Below, piece by piece: positions 18,394 to 27,801 of a stretch of 34,313 bases of DNA. The DNA lies in assembly GCF_002198655.1 (NCBI RefSeq), contig NZ_MWLN01000220.1:11985-46297 (forward strand), in the 5' to 3' direction. Numbering within the stretch: position 1 is the first letter of the stretch; every line of letters begins with the position of its first letter. The DNA is from Kineosporia sp. A_224 (GTDB taxonomy: Bacteria; Actinomycetota; Actinomycetes; Actinomycetales; Kineosporiaceae). Both the position numbers and the translations under genes were made by a program. Below the pieces are notes generated by a model. That model saw nothing but the letters and a program-made list of their open reading frames with translations. It did not search any database and was not told the origin of the DNA.

Positions 18394-19080
18394 GTGAGTG
18401 CTCTCCCCGAGGAGAACCTCGTCCTGCCCGCCGCCGTCCTGTGGGACCTCGACGGCACGATCGTCGACACCGAGCCGTACTGGATCGAGTGCGAGTTCGC
18501 CCTCGTCGCCGCGCACGGCGGGACGTGGAGCGAGGACCACGCGCGCGCCCTCGTCGGGATGAACCTGCCGTACAGCGGCGAGTACATCCGCGAGCACGCC
18601 GGCCTCGACCTCACCGGCGAGCAGGTCGTCGCCGCCCTCATCGAGGGTGTCGTCGAGCGGGTCCGCGAGCACGTCCCGTTCCGGCCGGGCGCGCAGGACC
18701 TGCTCGCGGCCCTCGGCGACGCCGGGGTGCCGTGCGCCCTCGTGACGATGTCCTACCGCGACCTCGCGGACTCGATCGTCGCGTGCCTGCCGGACGGCTC
18801 GTTCGCGACGACCGTCTGCGGCGACGAGGTGGACCGGGGCAAGCCGCACCCCGAGCCGTACCTGCGGGCCGCGGCGCTGCTCGGCGTCGACCCCGCCGAC
18901 TGCGTCGCCATCGAGGACAGCCCGACGGGTGTCGCCTCGGCGACCGCCGCCGGTGTGCCGGTGCTCGCCGTCGAGCACACGGTGCCCGTGCTCCCGGCCC
19001 CCGGCCGGCACGTCGTGAAGACCCTCGAGGGCGTCACGCCCGAGGACCTCGCCGGCGTCGCGGCGGCGCTGCGGGGCTGA
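18394..19080 (+). CDS. HAD family hydrolase (phosphatase/phosphoglucomutase-like, subfamily IA)
   Basis: A 228-residue cytoplasmic hydrolase with the four HAD motifs. Motif I is WDLDGTIVDTE (nucleophile Asp18, acid Asp20). Motif II is the Thr/Ser in LVTMS, and the motif III Lys is in DRGKPHPEPYL. Motif IV is VAIEDSPTGVASATAAG. A helical cap lies between motifs I and II, typical of phosphoglycolate phosphatase and beta-phosphoglucomutase relatives. The pattern indicates hydrolysis of a small phosphate ester, but the substrate cannot be read from sequence. The GTG start is 72 bases after metH on the same strand; a GAAGAAAG run 15-20 bases upstream is a poor ribosome site. This metH-HAD order is common in actinobacteria. 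Confidence 0.9.
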   Translation: MSALPEENLVLPAAVLWDLDGTIVDTEPYWIECEFALVAAHGGTWSEDHARALVGMNLPYSGEYIREHAGLDLTGEQVVAALIEGVVERVREHVPFRPGAQDLLAALGDAGVPCALVTMSYRDLADSIVACLPDGSFATTVCGDEVDRGKPHPEPYLRAAALLGVDPADCVAIEDSPTGVASATAAGVPVLAVEHTVPVLPAPGRHVVKTLEGVTPEDLAGVAAALRG

Positions 19081-19147
19081 GCCCGCCGCCGCCGGTCCTC
19101 CGGGCCGTGCGGCCGCCGCCCGTCGGATCTCCTGCCCGCGTTGCACA

Positions 19148-19171
19148 AACGTGACGTTCTGGTGGCGCCAC
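19148..19171 (+). promoter_or_regulatory. two adjacent palindromes upstream of the peptide transporter promoter
   Basis: AACGTGACGTT (19148-19158, 5-base arms around a central G) and GTGGCGCCAC (19162-19171, perfect 10-base palindrome) lie 3 bases apart, just before the candidate -35 at 19176. Their position suits a regulator binding site; the cognate regulator is unknown. Confidence 0.35.
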
Positions 19172-19175
19172 GCCC

Positions 19176-19205
19176 TTCCTGGCCGCAACAGCGGGCCTCT
19201 AGGGT
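19176..19205 (+). promoter_or_regulatory. promoter of the peptide ABC transporter operon
   Basis: TTCCTG (19176-19181), an 18-base spacer and TAGGGT (19200-19205). The start codon is 56 bases downstream, so this operon has a leader, unlike most genes here. Confidence 0.5.
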
Positions 19206-19225
19206 CGGCCCAACGTTGTGGGCCG
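19206..19225 (+). promoter_or_regulatory. 20-bp dyad at the expected transcription start (operator candidate)
   Basis: CGGCCCA (19206-19212) and TGGGCCG (19219-19225) are perfect 7-base arms around ACGTTG. The dyad begins directly after the -10 box and so covers the likely start of transcription, a typical repressor position. It could also fold as an RNA hairpin in the leader. Confidence 0.45.
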
Positions 19226-19261
19226 GGCAGACGGCCGACACTCGGACGTGAGGTGGTCAGC

Positions 19262-20962
19262 ATGCGACCCGGGACACGATGGCAGCACCGCACCGCGGTA
19301 CGGGCCCTGGCGGTCACCGCCGCGGCCGGCCTGGCCCTCTCCGCCTGCAGCGGGGGCAGCAGCACGGCCACGGGGGACGCGACGGGCGGGGCGACGGACG
19401 GCGCCTCCGACGCGACGTTCATCTTCGCGGGGTCCGCCGACCCCATCACGCTCGACGGCGCCTACGTCAGCGACGGCGAGTCGCTGCGGGCCATCCAGCA
19501 GATCTTCGAGGGGCTCGTCACGAGCAAGCCCGGCACGACGGACGTCATCCCGAACCTCGCCGAGTCGTGGACCACGTCCCCGGACGGCAAGACGTGGACC
19601 TTCAAGCTCAAGAGCGGCGTGACGTTCACCGACGGGACGGCGTTCGACGCCGCGGCCGTCTGCACGAACTTCGACCGCTGGTACAACTTCAAGGGCATCC
19701 AGCAGTCCGCGTCGATCGCCTACTACTGGACGACGGTCTTCGGCGGCTTCGCGAAGAACGAGGACGACTCCCTCCCGCCGAGCCTGTACTCCAAGTGCGA
19801 GGCGACCGACGCGACGACCGCGACGATCACGCTGACGAAGGCGTCCTCGACGTTCCTCTCGGCGCTGTCCCTGCCCTCGTTCTTCATCGCGAGCCCGAAG
19901 GCCCTCACCGAGTTCAAGGCCGACGAGGTCTCCGGGACGGCGGACGCCCCCGTCTTCAGCGGCACCTTCGGCTCCGAGCACCCGATCGGCACCGGTCCGT
20001 TCAAGCTCGCCAAGTGGGAGAAGGGCAACCAGCTCATCCTCGAGCGCAACGACACCTACTGGGGCGCCAAGGCGAAGATCAAGACCCTCGTCCTCAAGCC
20101 GATCGCGGACGGCCCGGCCCGCCGGCAGGCGCTCGAGGCCGGCGACATCGACGGCTACGACCTCGTCGACCCCTCGGACGTCCAGGCGCTCAAGGACGGC
20201 GGCTACGAGATCCTCAACCGGCCGGCGTTCAACGTCGCGTACGTCGGGTTCAACCAGGCGATCAAGCCGCTCGACAACCCGAAGGTGCGCGAGGCCGTCG
20301 CCTACGCCCTCAACCGGGAGAACGTCATCAAGACGAACTACCCCGAGGGCGCGCAGGTCGCGACGCAGTTCATGCCGCCGGAGGTCTTCGGCTACGCGAA
20401 GGACGTCCCGACGTACGCGTACGACCCGGCGAAGGCCAAGGCCCTGCTCGCCGAGGCGGGGGTCCCGAACCCGACGGTGGAGTTCTGGTACCCGACCGAC
20501 GTGTCCCGGCCCTACATGCCGAACCCCGAGGCGAACTACCAGCTCTTCAAGAAGGACCTCGAGGCCGTCGGCTTCAAGGTCACGACGAAGTCGGCGCCGT
20601 GGAACCCGGACTACCTCAACCAGGTCGACGCGGGCAAGGCCGCGATCTACCTGCTCGGCTGGACCGGCGACTTCGGCGACCCGGACAACTTCATCGGGAC
20701 GTTCTTCCAGTCGACCCAGCTCCAGTGGGGGTACAAGAACAAGGACCTCCAGTCCCTGCTCGACAAGGCCGAGGCGGAGACCGACCTGGCCAAGCGCACC
20801 GCGGACTACGAGCAGGCGAGCAAGGTCATCATGACCGACCTGCCCGGCGTCCCGTACGCGCACACCCAGCCGTCGCTCGCGTTCAAGGCCGGGGTCACCG
20901 GCTTCGTCCCGAGCCCGACCTCGAGCGAGCTGTTCACCGACGTCACGGTCCCGGCCAAGTGA
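19262..20962 (+). CDS. ABC transporter substrate-binding protein, family 5 (peptide/nickel type)
   Basis: A 566-residue extracellular lipoprotein that captures the solute, probably a di- or oligopeptide, for the permease encoded next. The signal peptide ends in the lipobox LSAC (Cys near residue 28), followed by a Gly/Ser/Thr linker. The SBP_bac_5 fold is shown by LDGAYVSDGESLRAIQQIFEGL, IPNLAESWTTSPDGKTWTFKLKSG, GTGPFKLAKWEKGNQL and NPKVREAVAYALNRENV, all family landmarks. ATG 19262 is chosen because GAGGTGG sits at ribosome-binding distance and the signal peptide starts correctly. In-frame codons extend to 19151 but lie upstream of the promoter. The exact ligand is not determinable here. 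Confidence 0.93.
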   Translation: MRPGTRWQHRTAVRALAVTAAAGLALSACSGGSSTATGDATGGATDGASDATFIFAGSADPITLDGAYVSDGESLRAIQQIFEGLVTSKPGTTDVIPNLAESWTTSPDGKTWTFKLKSGVTFTDGTAFDAAAVCTNFDRWYNFKGIQQSASIAYYWTTVFGGFAKNEDDSLPPSLYSKCEATDATTATITLTKASSTFLSALSLPSFFIASPKALTEFKADEVSGTADAPVFSGTFGSEHPIGTGPFKLAKWEKGNQLILERNDTYWGAKAKIKTLVLKPIADGPARRQALEAGDIDGYDLVDPSDVQALKDGGYEILNRPAFNVAYVGFNQAIKPLDNPKVREAVAYALNRENVIKTNYPEGAQVATQFMPPEVFGYAKDVPTYAYDPAKAKALLAEAGVPNPTVEFWYPTDVSRPYMPNPEANYQLFKKDLEAVGFKVTTKSAPWNPDYLNQVDAGKAAIYLLGWTGDFGDPDNFIGTFFQSTQLQWGYKNKDLQSLLDKAEAETDLAKRTADYEQASKVIMTDLPGVPYAHTQPSLAFKAGVTGFVPSPTSSELFTDVTVPAK

Positions 20963-20988
20963 CCTGTCGCTGACCGTCCCGGTGCCCG

Positions 20989-21031
20989 GTCCGGTCCGGT
21001 GCCCGCCCTCGCGGCGGTCACCGGGCCGGAC
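20989..21031 (+). terminator. large hairpin between binding-protein and permease genes
   Basis: GTCCGGTCCGGTG (20989-21001) pairs over 13 positions, one of them G.U, with CACCGGGCCGGAC (21019-21031). Inside, CCGCC (21003-21007) pairs with GGCGG (21013-21017) around a 5-base loop. Stable stems here are known in binding-protein-dependent operons, where they protect the upstream mRNA and partly terminate transcription so the binding protein is made in excess. I read it as an attenuator or stabiliser, not a full stop. Confidence 0.7.
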
Positions 21032-21058
21032 CTGCACCACGTGTGGTGAGGGGGCCTC

Positions 21059-22069
21059 GTGCTGAGGTTCGCGGTCCGGCGGCTCATGCAGCTCGTCCCG
21101 ATCCTGCTCGGCCTGTCGATCCTGCTCTTCTTCTGGGTGCGGGCGCTGCCGGGCGGGCCGGCCGTCGCGCTGCTCGGCGAGCGCGCGACGCCCGAGAAGA
21201 TCGCCCAGATCAACCGGCTCTACGGGCTCGACCGGCCCTGGTACGAGCAGTACCTGTCGTTCCTCGAGCGCGCGGTGCAGCTGAACTTCGGCTCGAGCAT
21301 CCGCACCCAGCGGCCCGTCACCGAGGAGTTCCTCCGGCTCTTCCCGGCGACCGTCGAGCTGAGCCTGGCGGCCGGGATCTTCGCCGTGGGGCTCGGCATC
21401 CCGCTCGGGTACCTCGCGGCGCGGCGGCACACGACCCTGCTCGACAACGTGTCCGTGACCGGCTCGCTCATCGGCGTGACGGTGCCGGTGTTCTTCCTCG
21501 GCTACCTGCTGAGGTACGCCTTCGCGGTGAAGCTCGGCTGGCTGCCGGCGACCGGGCGGCAGGACAGCCGCGAGTTCCTCGACGCCGTGCACCCCACCGG
21601 GTTCTACGTGCTCGACGGGATCATCACGGGCAACCCTGCAGCCGCCTGGGACGCCGCCAAGCACCTGATCCTGCCCGGGATCGCGCTCGGCACGATCCCA
21701 CTGGCGATCATCACCCGGATCACCCGGGCGTCGGTGCTCGACGTCGTCCACGAGGACTACGTCCGCACCGCCGAGGCCAAGGGCCTGCTCAAGCGGACGA
21801 TCACCCGCCGGCACGTGCTGCGCAACGCGATGCTCCCGGTCATCACGGTGACCGGCCTGCAGGTCGGGCTGCTCCTGTCGGGCGCCGTCCTCACCGAGAC
21901 GGTCTTCGCCTTCGACGGGGTCGGCCGGTTCCTCAACCTCGCGATCTCGAACCGGGACTTCTCCGTGATCCAGGGGTTCATCCTCATCATCGCCGTCATC
22001 GTCGTCGTGGTGAACCTGCTCGTCGACATCGCGTACGGCCTCGTCGACCCGAGGGTGAGGGCCCGATGA
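21059..22069 (+). CDS. ABC transporter permease, DppB/OppB type
   Basis: A 336-residue inner-membrane subunit of the peptide-type importer. The N-terminal FAVRRLMQLVPILLGLSILLFFWVR is the first membrane span typical of DppB proteins. Five more spans follow, and the cytoplasmic EAA loop reads EDYVRTAEAKGL, the contact point for the ATPases. The large external segment after span 1 contains the family's GLDRPWYEQY. GTG 21059 follows a GAGGGGG ribosome site. The stop overlaps the next start (ATGA), so translation is coupled. Confidence 0.95.
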   Translation: MLRFAVRRLMQLVPILLGLSILLFFWVRALPGGPAVALLGERATPEKIAQINRLYGLDRPWYEQYLSFLERAVQLNFGSSIRTQRPVTEEFLRLFPATVELSLAAGIFAVGLGIPLGYLAARRHTTLLDNVSVTGSLIGVTVPVFFLGYLLRYAFAVKLGWLPATGRQDSREFLDAVHPTGFYVLDGIITGNPAAAWDAAKHLILPGIALGTIPLAIITRITRASVLDVVHEDYVRTAEAKGLLKRTITRRHVLRNAMLPVITVTGLQVGLLLSGAVLTETVFAFDGVGRFLNLAISNRDFSVIQGFILIIAVIVVVVNLLVDIAYGLVDPRVRAR

Positions 22070-22998
22070 CGGCACCGCACGAGCTCGGCGCCGCCGCCGA
22101 CCCGCGGACGGCGATGGTGCTCGCCGGGGCGGAGGAGGGCGGCTCGCTCGGCCGCGACGCGTGGCGGCGGCTGCGCCGCGACCCCGCGGCCGTCGTCGGC
22201 TTCGTGCTCGTCGTGCTCTTCGTCGCCGTCGCGGTGCTCGCGCCGTGGCTCGCCCCCTACGGCCCGACCGACACCCCGGGCCAGGGCACGGTGACGCCGA
22301 CGAACATCCCCGGCCCGTCCGCCGAGCACTGGATGGGGCTGGACAACCTCGGCCGCGACGAGCTGAGCCGGGTGCTCTACGGCGCCCGGCAGTCACTGAT
22401 CATCGGCGTCGTCTCGCTGCTCCTCGGCGCGACGGTCGGCATCCTGCTCGGGCTGCTCGCCGGCGCGTTCGGCGGCTGGGTCGACAACATCGTCATGCGC
22501 GTCGTCGACATGATGCTCGCCGTGCCGCAGCTGCTCTTCGCGATCGCCGTCGCCGCGATGCTCGGCCAGTCGCTCACCTCCGTGATGATCGCGATCGGCG
22601 TGACGAACGTGCCGGTGTTCGCGCGCATCCTGCGCGGCTCGATGCTCGCCCAGCGGGGGAGCGACTACGCCCTCGCAGCGACCTCGCTCGGTGTCCGGCG
22701 GCGGTTCGTCGTCCTGCGGCACGTGCTGCCGAACTCGCTGTCACCGGTCATCGTCCAGGGCACTCTCGCCCTGGCGACCGCGATCATCGACGCCGCGGGC
22801 CTGTCGTTCCTCGGGCTGTCCGGCTCCGACCCGGGCGTCCCCGAGTGGGGCCGGATGCTCTCCGAGACGCAGCGGTTCCTCGCGTCCGCGTTCCACCTCG
22901 CGGTGTTCCCGGGCCTGGCGATCGTCTTCGCCGCGCTCGGGTTCACCCTCCTCGGGGAGTCCCTCCGCGAGGCCCTCGACCCGAAGTACCGGCGGTGA
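22066..22998 (+). CDS. ABC transporter permease, DppC/OppC type
   Basis: A 310-residue inner-membrane partner of the preceding permease. The N-terminal 30 residues are cytoplasmic, then RDAWRRLRRDPAAVVGF leads into span 1, as in DppC proteins. HWMGLDNLGRDELSRVLYGARQSL is the family landmark before the transport domain, and the EAA-type loop reads DYALAATSLGV. Five to six membrane spans are visible. ATG 22066 overlaps the previous stop. Its own stop overlaps a possible GTG start of the ATPase gene. Confidence 0.95.
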   Translation: MTAPHELGAAADPRTAMVLAGAEEGGSLGRDAWRRLRRDPAAVVGFVLVVLFVAVAVLAPWLAPYGPTDTPGQGTVTPTNIPGPSAEHWMGLDNLGRDELSRVLYGARQSLIIGVVSLLLGATVGILLGLLAGAFGGWVDNIVMRVVDMMLAVPQLLFAIAVAAMLGQSLTSVMIAIGVTNVPVFARILRGSMLAQRGSDYALAATSLGVRRRFVVLRHVLPNSLSPVIVQGTLALATAIIDAAGLSFLGLSGSDPGVPEWGRMLSETQRFLASAFHLAVFPGLAIVFAALGFTLLGESLREALDPKYRR

Positions 22999-23003
22999 CG
23001 CGG

Positions 23004-24080
23004 ATGGGAACCGGCACGAGCGAGGAGCTCGACCTCGGCCAGGCCCCCGGCCGCCCCGGGCGGACGGCGTACGACGGGCCGCTGCTCGCCGTCGACGACC
23101 TCTCGGTGACGTTCACCCGCCGCGGCCGGCGCGACGTCCGCGCCGTCGACGGCGTGAGCTTCGCGATCCGGCCGGGGGAGACCGTCGGCCTCGTCGGGGA
23201 GTCCGGCTCCGGCAAGTCGGTGACGGCGCTGGCCGTCATGGGCCTGCTCCCGGGGCGCGGCGTGCGCGTCGGCGGGAGCGTCCGGCTCGAGGGTGAGGAG
23301 CTGCTCGGCGCGTCGGACGACCGGCTCCGCGACCTGCGCGGGCGCGAGATGGCGATGGTCTTCCAGGACCCGATGACGTCGCTCAACCCGGTCGTGAGCA
23401 TCGGCGTCCAGGTCACCGAGGTGCTGCGCCGGCACCGTGACATGACCCGCGAGCAGGCGTCCGTGGAGGCCGCCTCCCTGCTGCGCCGGGTCGGCATCCC
23501 GGACCCGGTCCGCCGGCTCAAGGACTACCCGCACCAGCTCTCCGGGGGGATGCGGCAGCGGGCGCTCATCGCCAGCGCGCTCGCCTGCCGGCCACGGCTG
23601 CTCATCTGCGACGAGCCGACGACGGCGCTCGACGTGACGATCCAGGCGCAGATCCTCGACCTGCTCCGCCAGCTCGTCCGGGAGTCCGGGACGGCCCTGC
23701 TCATGATCACCCACGACCTCGGGGTCGTCGCCGGGCTCTGCGACACCGTGCACGTCATGTACTCGGGCCGCGTCGTCGAGTCCGCGCCGCGACGGCCGCT
23801 GTTCGGCTCGCCCCGGCACCCGTACACCGGCGGCCTGCTCGCGTCGATCCCGCGGCTCGACGCGCCCCGCGGTGCGCCGCTGCACCCGATCCAGGGCTCG
23901 CCGAACGACACGATCCCGTGGGAGACCGGCTGCGCGTTCGCGCCGCGGTGCGACCACCGGGTCGACGCGTGCACGACGTCCGCGCCCGCGCTCGAGGTGC
24001 GCGGGCACGCGTCAGTGCGCTGCTGGAACCCGCTGCCGCCGCCGGGCCGGACAGCCGCGGCGCAGGAGGAGGACGCGTGA
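23004..24080 (+). CDS. ABC transporter ATP-binding protein, DppD/OppD type
   Basis: A 358-residue ATPase that powers the peptide importer. Walker A is GESGSGKS (65-72). The Q-loop is [10 protein letters not shown], the signature LSGGMRQR, Walker [13 protein letters not shown] and the switch His is in ITHD. The C-terminal oligopeptide/dipeptide domain carries four Cys ([16 protein letters not shown]), the arrangement that binds a [4Fe-4S] cluster in studied DppD/OppD proteins. ATG 23004 is used. GTG 22995, three codons earlier and overlapping the permease stop as GTGA, is an equally possible start. Confidence 0.94.
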   Translation: MGTGTSEELDLGQAPGRPGRTAYDGPLLAVDDLSVTFTRRGRRDVRAVDGVSFAIRPGETVGLVGESGSGKSVTALAVMGLLPGRGVRVGGSVRLEGEELLGASDDRLRDLRGREMAMVFQDPMTSLNPVVSIGVQVTEVLRRHRDMTREQASVEAASLLRRVGIPDPVRRLKDYPHQLSGGMRQRALIASALACRPRLLICDEPTTALDVTIQAQILDLLRQLVRESGTALLMITHDLGVVAGLCDTVHVMYSGRVVESAPRRPLFGSPRHPYTGGLLASIPRLDAPRGAPLHPIQGSPNDTIPWETGCAFAPRCDHRVDACTTSAPALEVRGHASVRCWNPLPPPGRTAAAQEEDA

Positions 24081-25168
24081 GCGAGACCGTCGGGGAGCCC
24101 ACAGCGTCCGCGCCGGCCGGGGCCGGCCCGCTGCTCAAGGTCCGGGGCCTCAAGGTGCACTTCCCGATCGTCAAGGGCGTGTTCGTGGACCGGGTCGTCG
24201 GGCACGTGCGCGCCGTGGACGGCGTCGACCTCGACGTCGCGCGCGGGAGCACGTACGGCCTCGTGGGGGAGTCCGGCTGCGGCAAGAGCACGCTGGGGCG
24301 GGCCGTGCTGCGGCTCGTCGAGCCGACCGCGGGGACCGTCGAGTTCGACGGCGTCGACGTCGCGTCGCTCAAGGGCGAGGCTCTGCGCCGCGAGCGGCGC
24401 CGCATGCAGATGGTCTTCCAGGACCCGATGTCGTCGCTGGACCCGCGGCAGAGCGTCGAGTCGGTCCTTCTCGAGCCGCTCGCCGCGCACGGGGTGACGC
24501 CGGAGGGCGGCAAGGACGCGCACGTGCGCCGGCTGCTCGACGTCGTCGGCCTGCCGGGGAGCGCGGCCGGCCGGTACCCGCACGAGTTCTCCGGCGGCCA
24601 GCGGCAGCGCATCGGGATCGCCCGCGCGATCGCGCTGAACCCCGACCTCGTCATCGCCGACGAGCCGGTCTCGGCGCTCGACGTCTCGGTGCAGGCGCAG
24701 GTCGTCAACCTGCTCGAGGACCTCCAGGAGCAGCTCGGGCTCACGTACGTCGTCATCGCGCACGATCTCGCCGTCGTCCGGCACGTGAGCGACACGATCG
24801 GTGTCATGTACCTCGGGATGCTCGTCGAGGAGGCCCCGAGCGACGACCTCTACGCGACGCCGCGGCACCCGTACACGATCTCGCTCATGTCGGCGATCCC
24901 CATCCCGGACCCGGACGTCGAGGACCGCCGCGAGCGGATCCTGCTCGCCGGCGACCTGCCGAGCCCCGCGAACCCGCCGTCCGGCTGCCGCTTCCACACC
25001 CGTTGCCCGTTCCGGCAGGAGACGCGCTGCGACGACGAGGTCCCCGCGCTGCGGACCCTCGCCCCGGGTCACCGGGTCGCCTGCCACTGGGCCGAGGAGG
25101 TCGCCGACGGCCGGATCACCCCGGCCGCGTCCGCGTTCGACGCGACCGCCGTGCCGACCGAGACCTGA
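24077..25168 (+). CDS. ABC transporter ATP-binding protein, DppF/OppF type
   Basis: A 363-residue second ATPase of the importer, forming the heterodimeric motor with the preceding gene product. It has Walker A GESGCGKS (64-71), Q-loop [10 protein letters not shown], signature FSGGQRQR, Walker [13 protein letters not shown] and H-loop [13 protein letters not shown] before the Walker A motif is the usual OppF/DppF landmark. The C-terminal region again carries the four-Cys pattern ([17 protein letters not shown]). The GTG start overlaps the upstream stop. It is the last gene of a five-gene operon ended by a strong terminator. Confidence 0.95.
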   Translation: MSETVGEPTASAPAGAGPLLKVRGLKVHFPIVKGVFVDRVVGHVRAVDGVDLDVARGSTYGLVGESGCGKSTLGRAVLRLVEPTAGTVEFDGVDVASLKGEALRRERRRMQMVFQDPMSSLDPRQSVESVLLEPLAAHGVTPEGGKDAHVRRLLDVVGLPGSAAGRYPHEFSGGQRQRIGIARAIALNPDLVIADEPVSALDVSVQAQVVNLLEDLQEQLGLTYVVIAHDLAVVRHVSDTIGVMYLGMLVEEAPSDDLYATPRHPYTISLMSAIPIPDPDVEDRRERILLAGDLPSPANPPSGCRFHTRCPFRQETRCDDEVPALRTLAPGHRVACHWAEEVADGRITPAASAFDATAVPTET

Positions 25169-25191
25169 GCACCGGTCGCGCTGCGCCCGGC

Positions 25192-25234
25192 ACGGCGAGG
25201 GCGGCGGGTCACGTGCACCCGCCGCCCTCGCCGT
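25192..25234. terminator. perfect 18-bp bidirectional terminator hairpin
   Basis: ACGGCGAGGGCGGCGGGT (25192-25209) is perfectly complementary to 25217-25234, with a 7-base loop CACGTGC. It lies between the convergent DppF-type ATPase and FtsX-type permease genes and can stop both transcripts. There is no U tract, as is common in high-GC actinobacteria. Confidence 0.85.
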
Positions 25235-25264
25235 CCCCTCGCACCTGTCAGGGCGTCGGCCCGG

Positions 25265-27799
25265 CTACTCCGTCGCGATCGCCTTGAGGATGTCGAGCCG
25301 GACGGCGCGGACCGTCGGCAGGACCGCGGCGAGGACGCCGACGAACGCGGACGCCGCGAGGACGACGAGGATCGTCGACCACGGGATCGCGAGCAGCTCC
25401 AGGCCCTGGTTCCTGAGCCCGCGCTGTAGCGCGACGCCGAGCCCGACCCCGAGCGCCGTGCCGAGCAGCGCCCCGAAGAGCGCCGTCGTCACCGCCTCGA
25501 TGGTGATCATCCCTGACAGCTGGCGGCGGCGAAGGCCCACGGCCCGCAGCAGCCCGATCTCCCGGGTCCGCTCGAAGACCGACAGCGCCAGGGTGTTGAT
25601 GATCCCGAGCACAGCGATGACGACGCTGAAGAGCAGGAGCGCGTAGAGGATGCCGAGGATGATGTTCACCCCGGCAGCCGCGGTGCTCTGGAACTCCTCG
25701 CCGTCCTCGACGCTCACGACGAGGAACTCCTTGACCTCGCCGACGAGCGCGGCCCGCAGCGCGGTCAGGTCGGCACCGGGCGCCGCCTTGACGAAGACGC
25801 CCTGGTTGAACCGCTGCGCCGCCGGCACCGCGGCCTCGAGGAGGTCCTCCCCGACGACGATATCCGTCGCGAGGATCTGCATCGGCGCGAAGACCCCGCC
25901 GACTGTGTACTCCTTCTGTGCCAACGCACCGACTGCCAGAGAGACCTTCGAGCCGGTTGTCCAGCCCTGCTCCGCCGCGGTGTCCCCGTTGACGATGATC
26001 TCGCCGCGGTCGATCGCGTCGAGCGAGCCCGACCGCATCGTGATGTCGAAGTTGTCGCCGAGCCCCTTCGCGGTCCCCGCGGAGGCGCCGAGGTCGTCGC
26101 CGTCGCTGGTCCGCACCCCGAACCCGACGGCGTCGGCGACCGACTGCACCCCCGGGAGCGCTGCGACCGCCGGCCCGACCGACGTCGGGACAGCGACGCC
26201 GCCACCCGCGGAGAGCACGAAGTCGGAGCGGATCTCCTGCGCGACGAGGTCCGCGACGCTCGCCTTCGTCGACTGCGCGACGACGCCGAGCGCCGAGATG
26301 AGTGCGAGCCCGATCATGAGCGCGCTGGCCGTGGTGGCCGTCCGCCGCGGGACCCGGAGGGCGTTCTCCCGGGCGAGCTTGCCGACGACGCCGAGCGTCG
26401 CGGCGAACGGTGCCGCGACGACCCGGATCACCGGGCGGGCGAGGACGGGTGCCGACGCGATGGCACCACCCTTCACCAGCAATGCACCCGGGCCGACGAG
26501 CTGCCAAGCGATGTCGTCCCGGGTGACCCCCGCGACGACGAGGCCCGCGCCGACGGCCATGCCCGACAGACCGAGGCCACCGCGTAGGCGCAGGCCCTTC
26601 GCGGGGATCGACATGTCGTCGCGCATTGCAGCGACGGGGGCGATCCTCGCCGCGCGGCGGGCCGGCAGGTACGCACCGATCATCGTCACCACGGTGCCGA
26701 TGACGAGGCTCACAGCGACGGTGAGAGCGTCCACCGGAAGGTCCGAGGACAGGTCGATGCCGACGAAGGACCGCAGCGCGGCCTTCGCGCCGGCCGCGAC
26801 GAGGACCCCGAAGCCGATGCCCACGGCCGAGCCCACCAGGCCGACGACGAACGCCTCGCCGAGGACCACCCGGCGCACCTGCGGCCGCGAGGCCCCGACC
26901 GCACGCAGGAGCGCGAGCTCACGCGTGCGCTGGGCAACGATCATCGCGAACGTGTTGTAGATGATGAACCCACCGACGAACAGTGCGATGAAGGCGAACA
27001 CCAGCAGGAACGTCGTGATGAACCCGAGTGCGGTGCCCAGCGTCTCCTGGTTCTCCTTGTTGAAGTCCGTGACGGTGATCGCCTCCGCGTCGGCGGGCAG
27101 CGCCTTCGCGACGGCGGCGCGCAGCGTCGCCTCGCTCGTGCCGTCGGCCGCCTCGAGCTGGAAGTCGCCGACCCGGCCGTCGGGTGCGAAGAGGGTGCGG
27201 GCGCTCTGCGCGTCGACGAGCACGGCGGTCGCGCCGAACGTCGTCCCCGCACCGAACTTCACCTCACCGACGATCGTCACGGACTGCCGCTGGTCGCCGA
27301 TGACGGCCTGGGTGGTGTCGCCGACGGCGAGCCCGCTCAGCTCGAGCGTGCGTTTCTCGACGGCCACCTCGCCGGCCTTCGTCGGCCCGCGGCCGTCGAG
27401 CAAGGTGAAGGACTGGCCCTGCGGGTCCCAGTAGAAACCGAGACCCGGCGCACCGCCGCTGCGGACCGCCGTCCCGTCCTTGCCGGCGATGAGCGCGGTG
27501 CCCTGCAGGTCGGGGACGACCCGCTTGACCCCGGGCACGGCCGCGAGCTGCTTCTCGAGGTCGAGCGGGAGTGCCGCCCGGCCGGACGACGCCTGCCCGG
27601 CGGCACCCGTCTCGGTACCTCGGACGACGACGTCGACGCCCTTGGACGCCTGGTTGAACAACCCGTCGAGGGTCGCCCGGATACTGTCGCTGAGCACGAA
27701 GGTGCCCGCGACGAAGCCGGTGCCGACCATGACGGCGAACGCGGTGAGCAGGAAGCGGAGGAAGTGCCCGCGGACGCTCTTGAGCGTGATGCGCAGCAT
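25265..27799 (-). CDS. ABC transporter permease, FtsX/MacB-like, duplicated (exporter)
   Basis: An 844-residue membrane protein of the FtsX-like permease family. It starts MLRITLKSVRGHFLRFLLTAF with membrane span 1, followed by a large extracellular domain (about 40-240). Then come three spans with the signature TRELALLRAVGASR, a second span-flanked extracellular domain, and a final FtsX domain with TREIGLLRAVGLRR. The two signatures show an internal duplication, the usual form in actinobacteria. Such permeases, with a LolD-type ATPase, export or extract lipoproteins, peptides or drugs by mechanotransmission instead of importing. The ATG lies two bases after the ATPase stop. The upstream open frame belongs to a shadow of the ATPase gene. 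Substrate unknown. Confidence 0.93.
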   Translation of the reverse strand: MLRITLKSVRGHFLRFLLTAFAVMVGTGFVAGTFVLSDSIRATLDGLFNQASKGVDVVVRGTETGAAGQASSGRAALPLDLEKQLAAVPGVKRVVPDLQGTALIAGKDGTAVRSGGAPGLGFYWDPQGQSFTLLDGRGPTKAGEVAVEKRTLELSGLAVGDTTQAVIGDQRQSVTIVGEVKFGAGTTFGATAVLVDAQSARTLFAPDGRVGDFQLEAADGTSEATLRAAVAKALPADAEAITVTDFNKENQETLGTALGFITTFLLVFAFIALFVGGFIIYNTFAMIVAQRTRELALLRAVGASRPQVRRVVLGEAFVVGLVGSAVGIGFGVLVAAGAKAALRSFVGIDLSSDLPVDALTVAVSLVIGTVVTMIGAYLPARRAARIAPVAAMRDDMSIPAKGLRLRGGLGLSGMAVGAGLVVAGVTRDDIAWQLVGPGALLVKGGAIASAPVLARPVIRVVAAPFAATLGVVGKLARENALRVPRRTATTASALMIGLALISALGVVAQSTKASVADLVAQEIRSDFVLSAGGGVAVPTSVGPAVAALPGVQSVADAVGFGVRTSDGDDLGASAGTAKGLGDNFDITMRSGSLDAIDRGEIIVNGDTAAEQGWTTGSKVSLAVGALAQKEYTVGGVFAPMQILATDIVVGEDLLEAAVPAAQRFNQGVFVKAAPGADLTALRAALVGEVKEFLVVSVEDGEEFQSTAAAGVNIILGILYALLLFSVVIAVLGIINTLALSVFERTREIGLLRAVGLRRRQLSGMITIEAVTTALFGALLGTALGVGLGVALQRGLRNQGLELLAIPWSTILVVLAASAFVGVLAAVLPTVRAVRLDILKAIATE

Positions 27800-27801
27800 C
27801 G

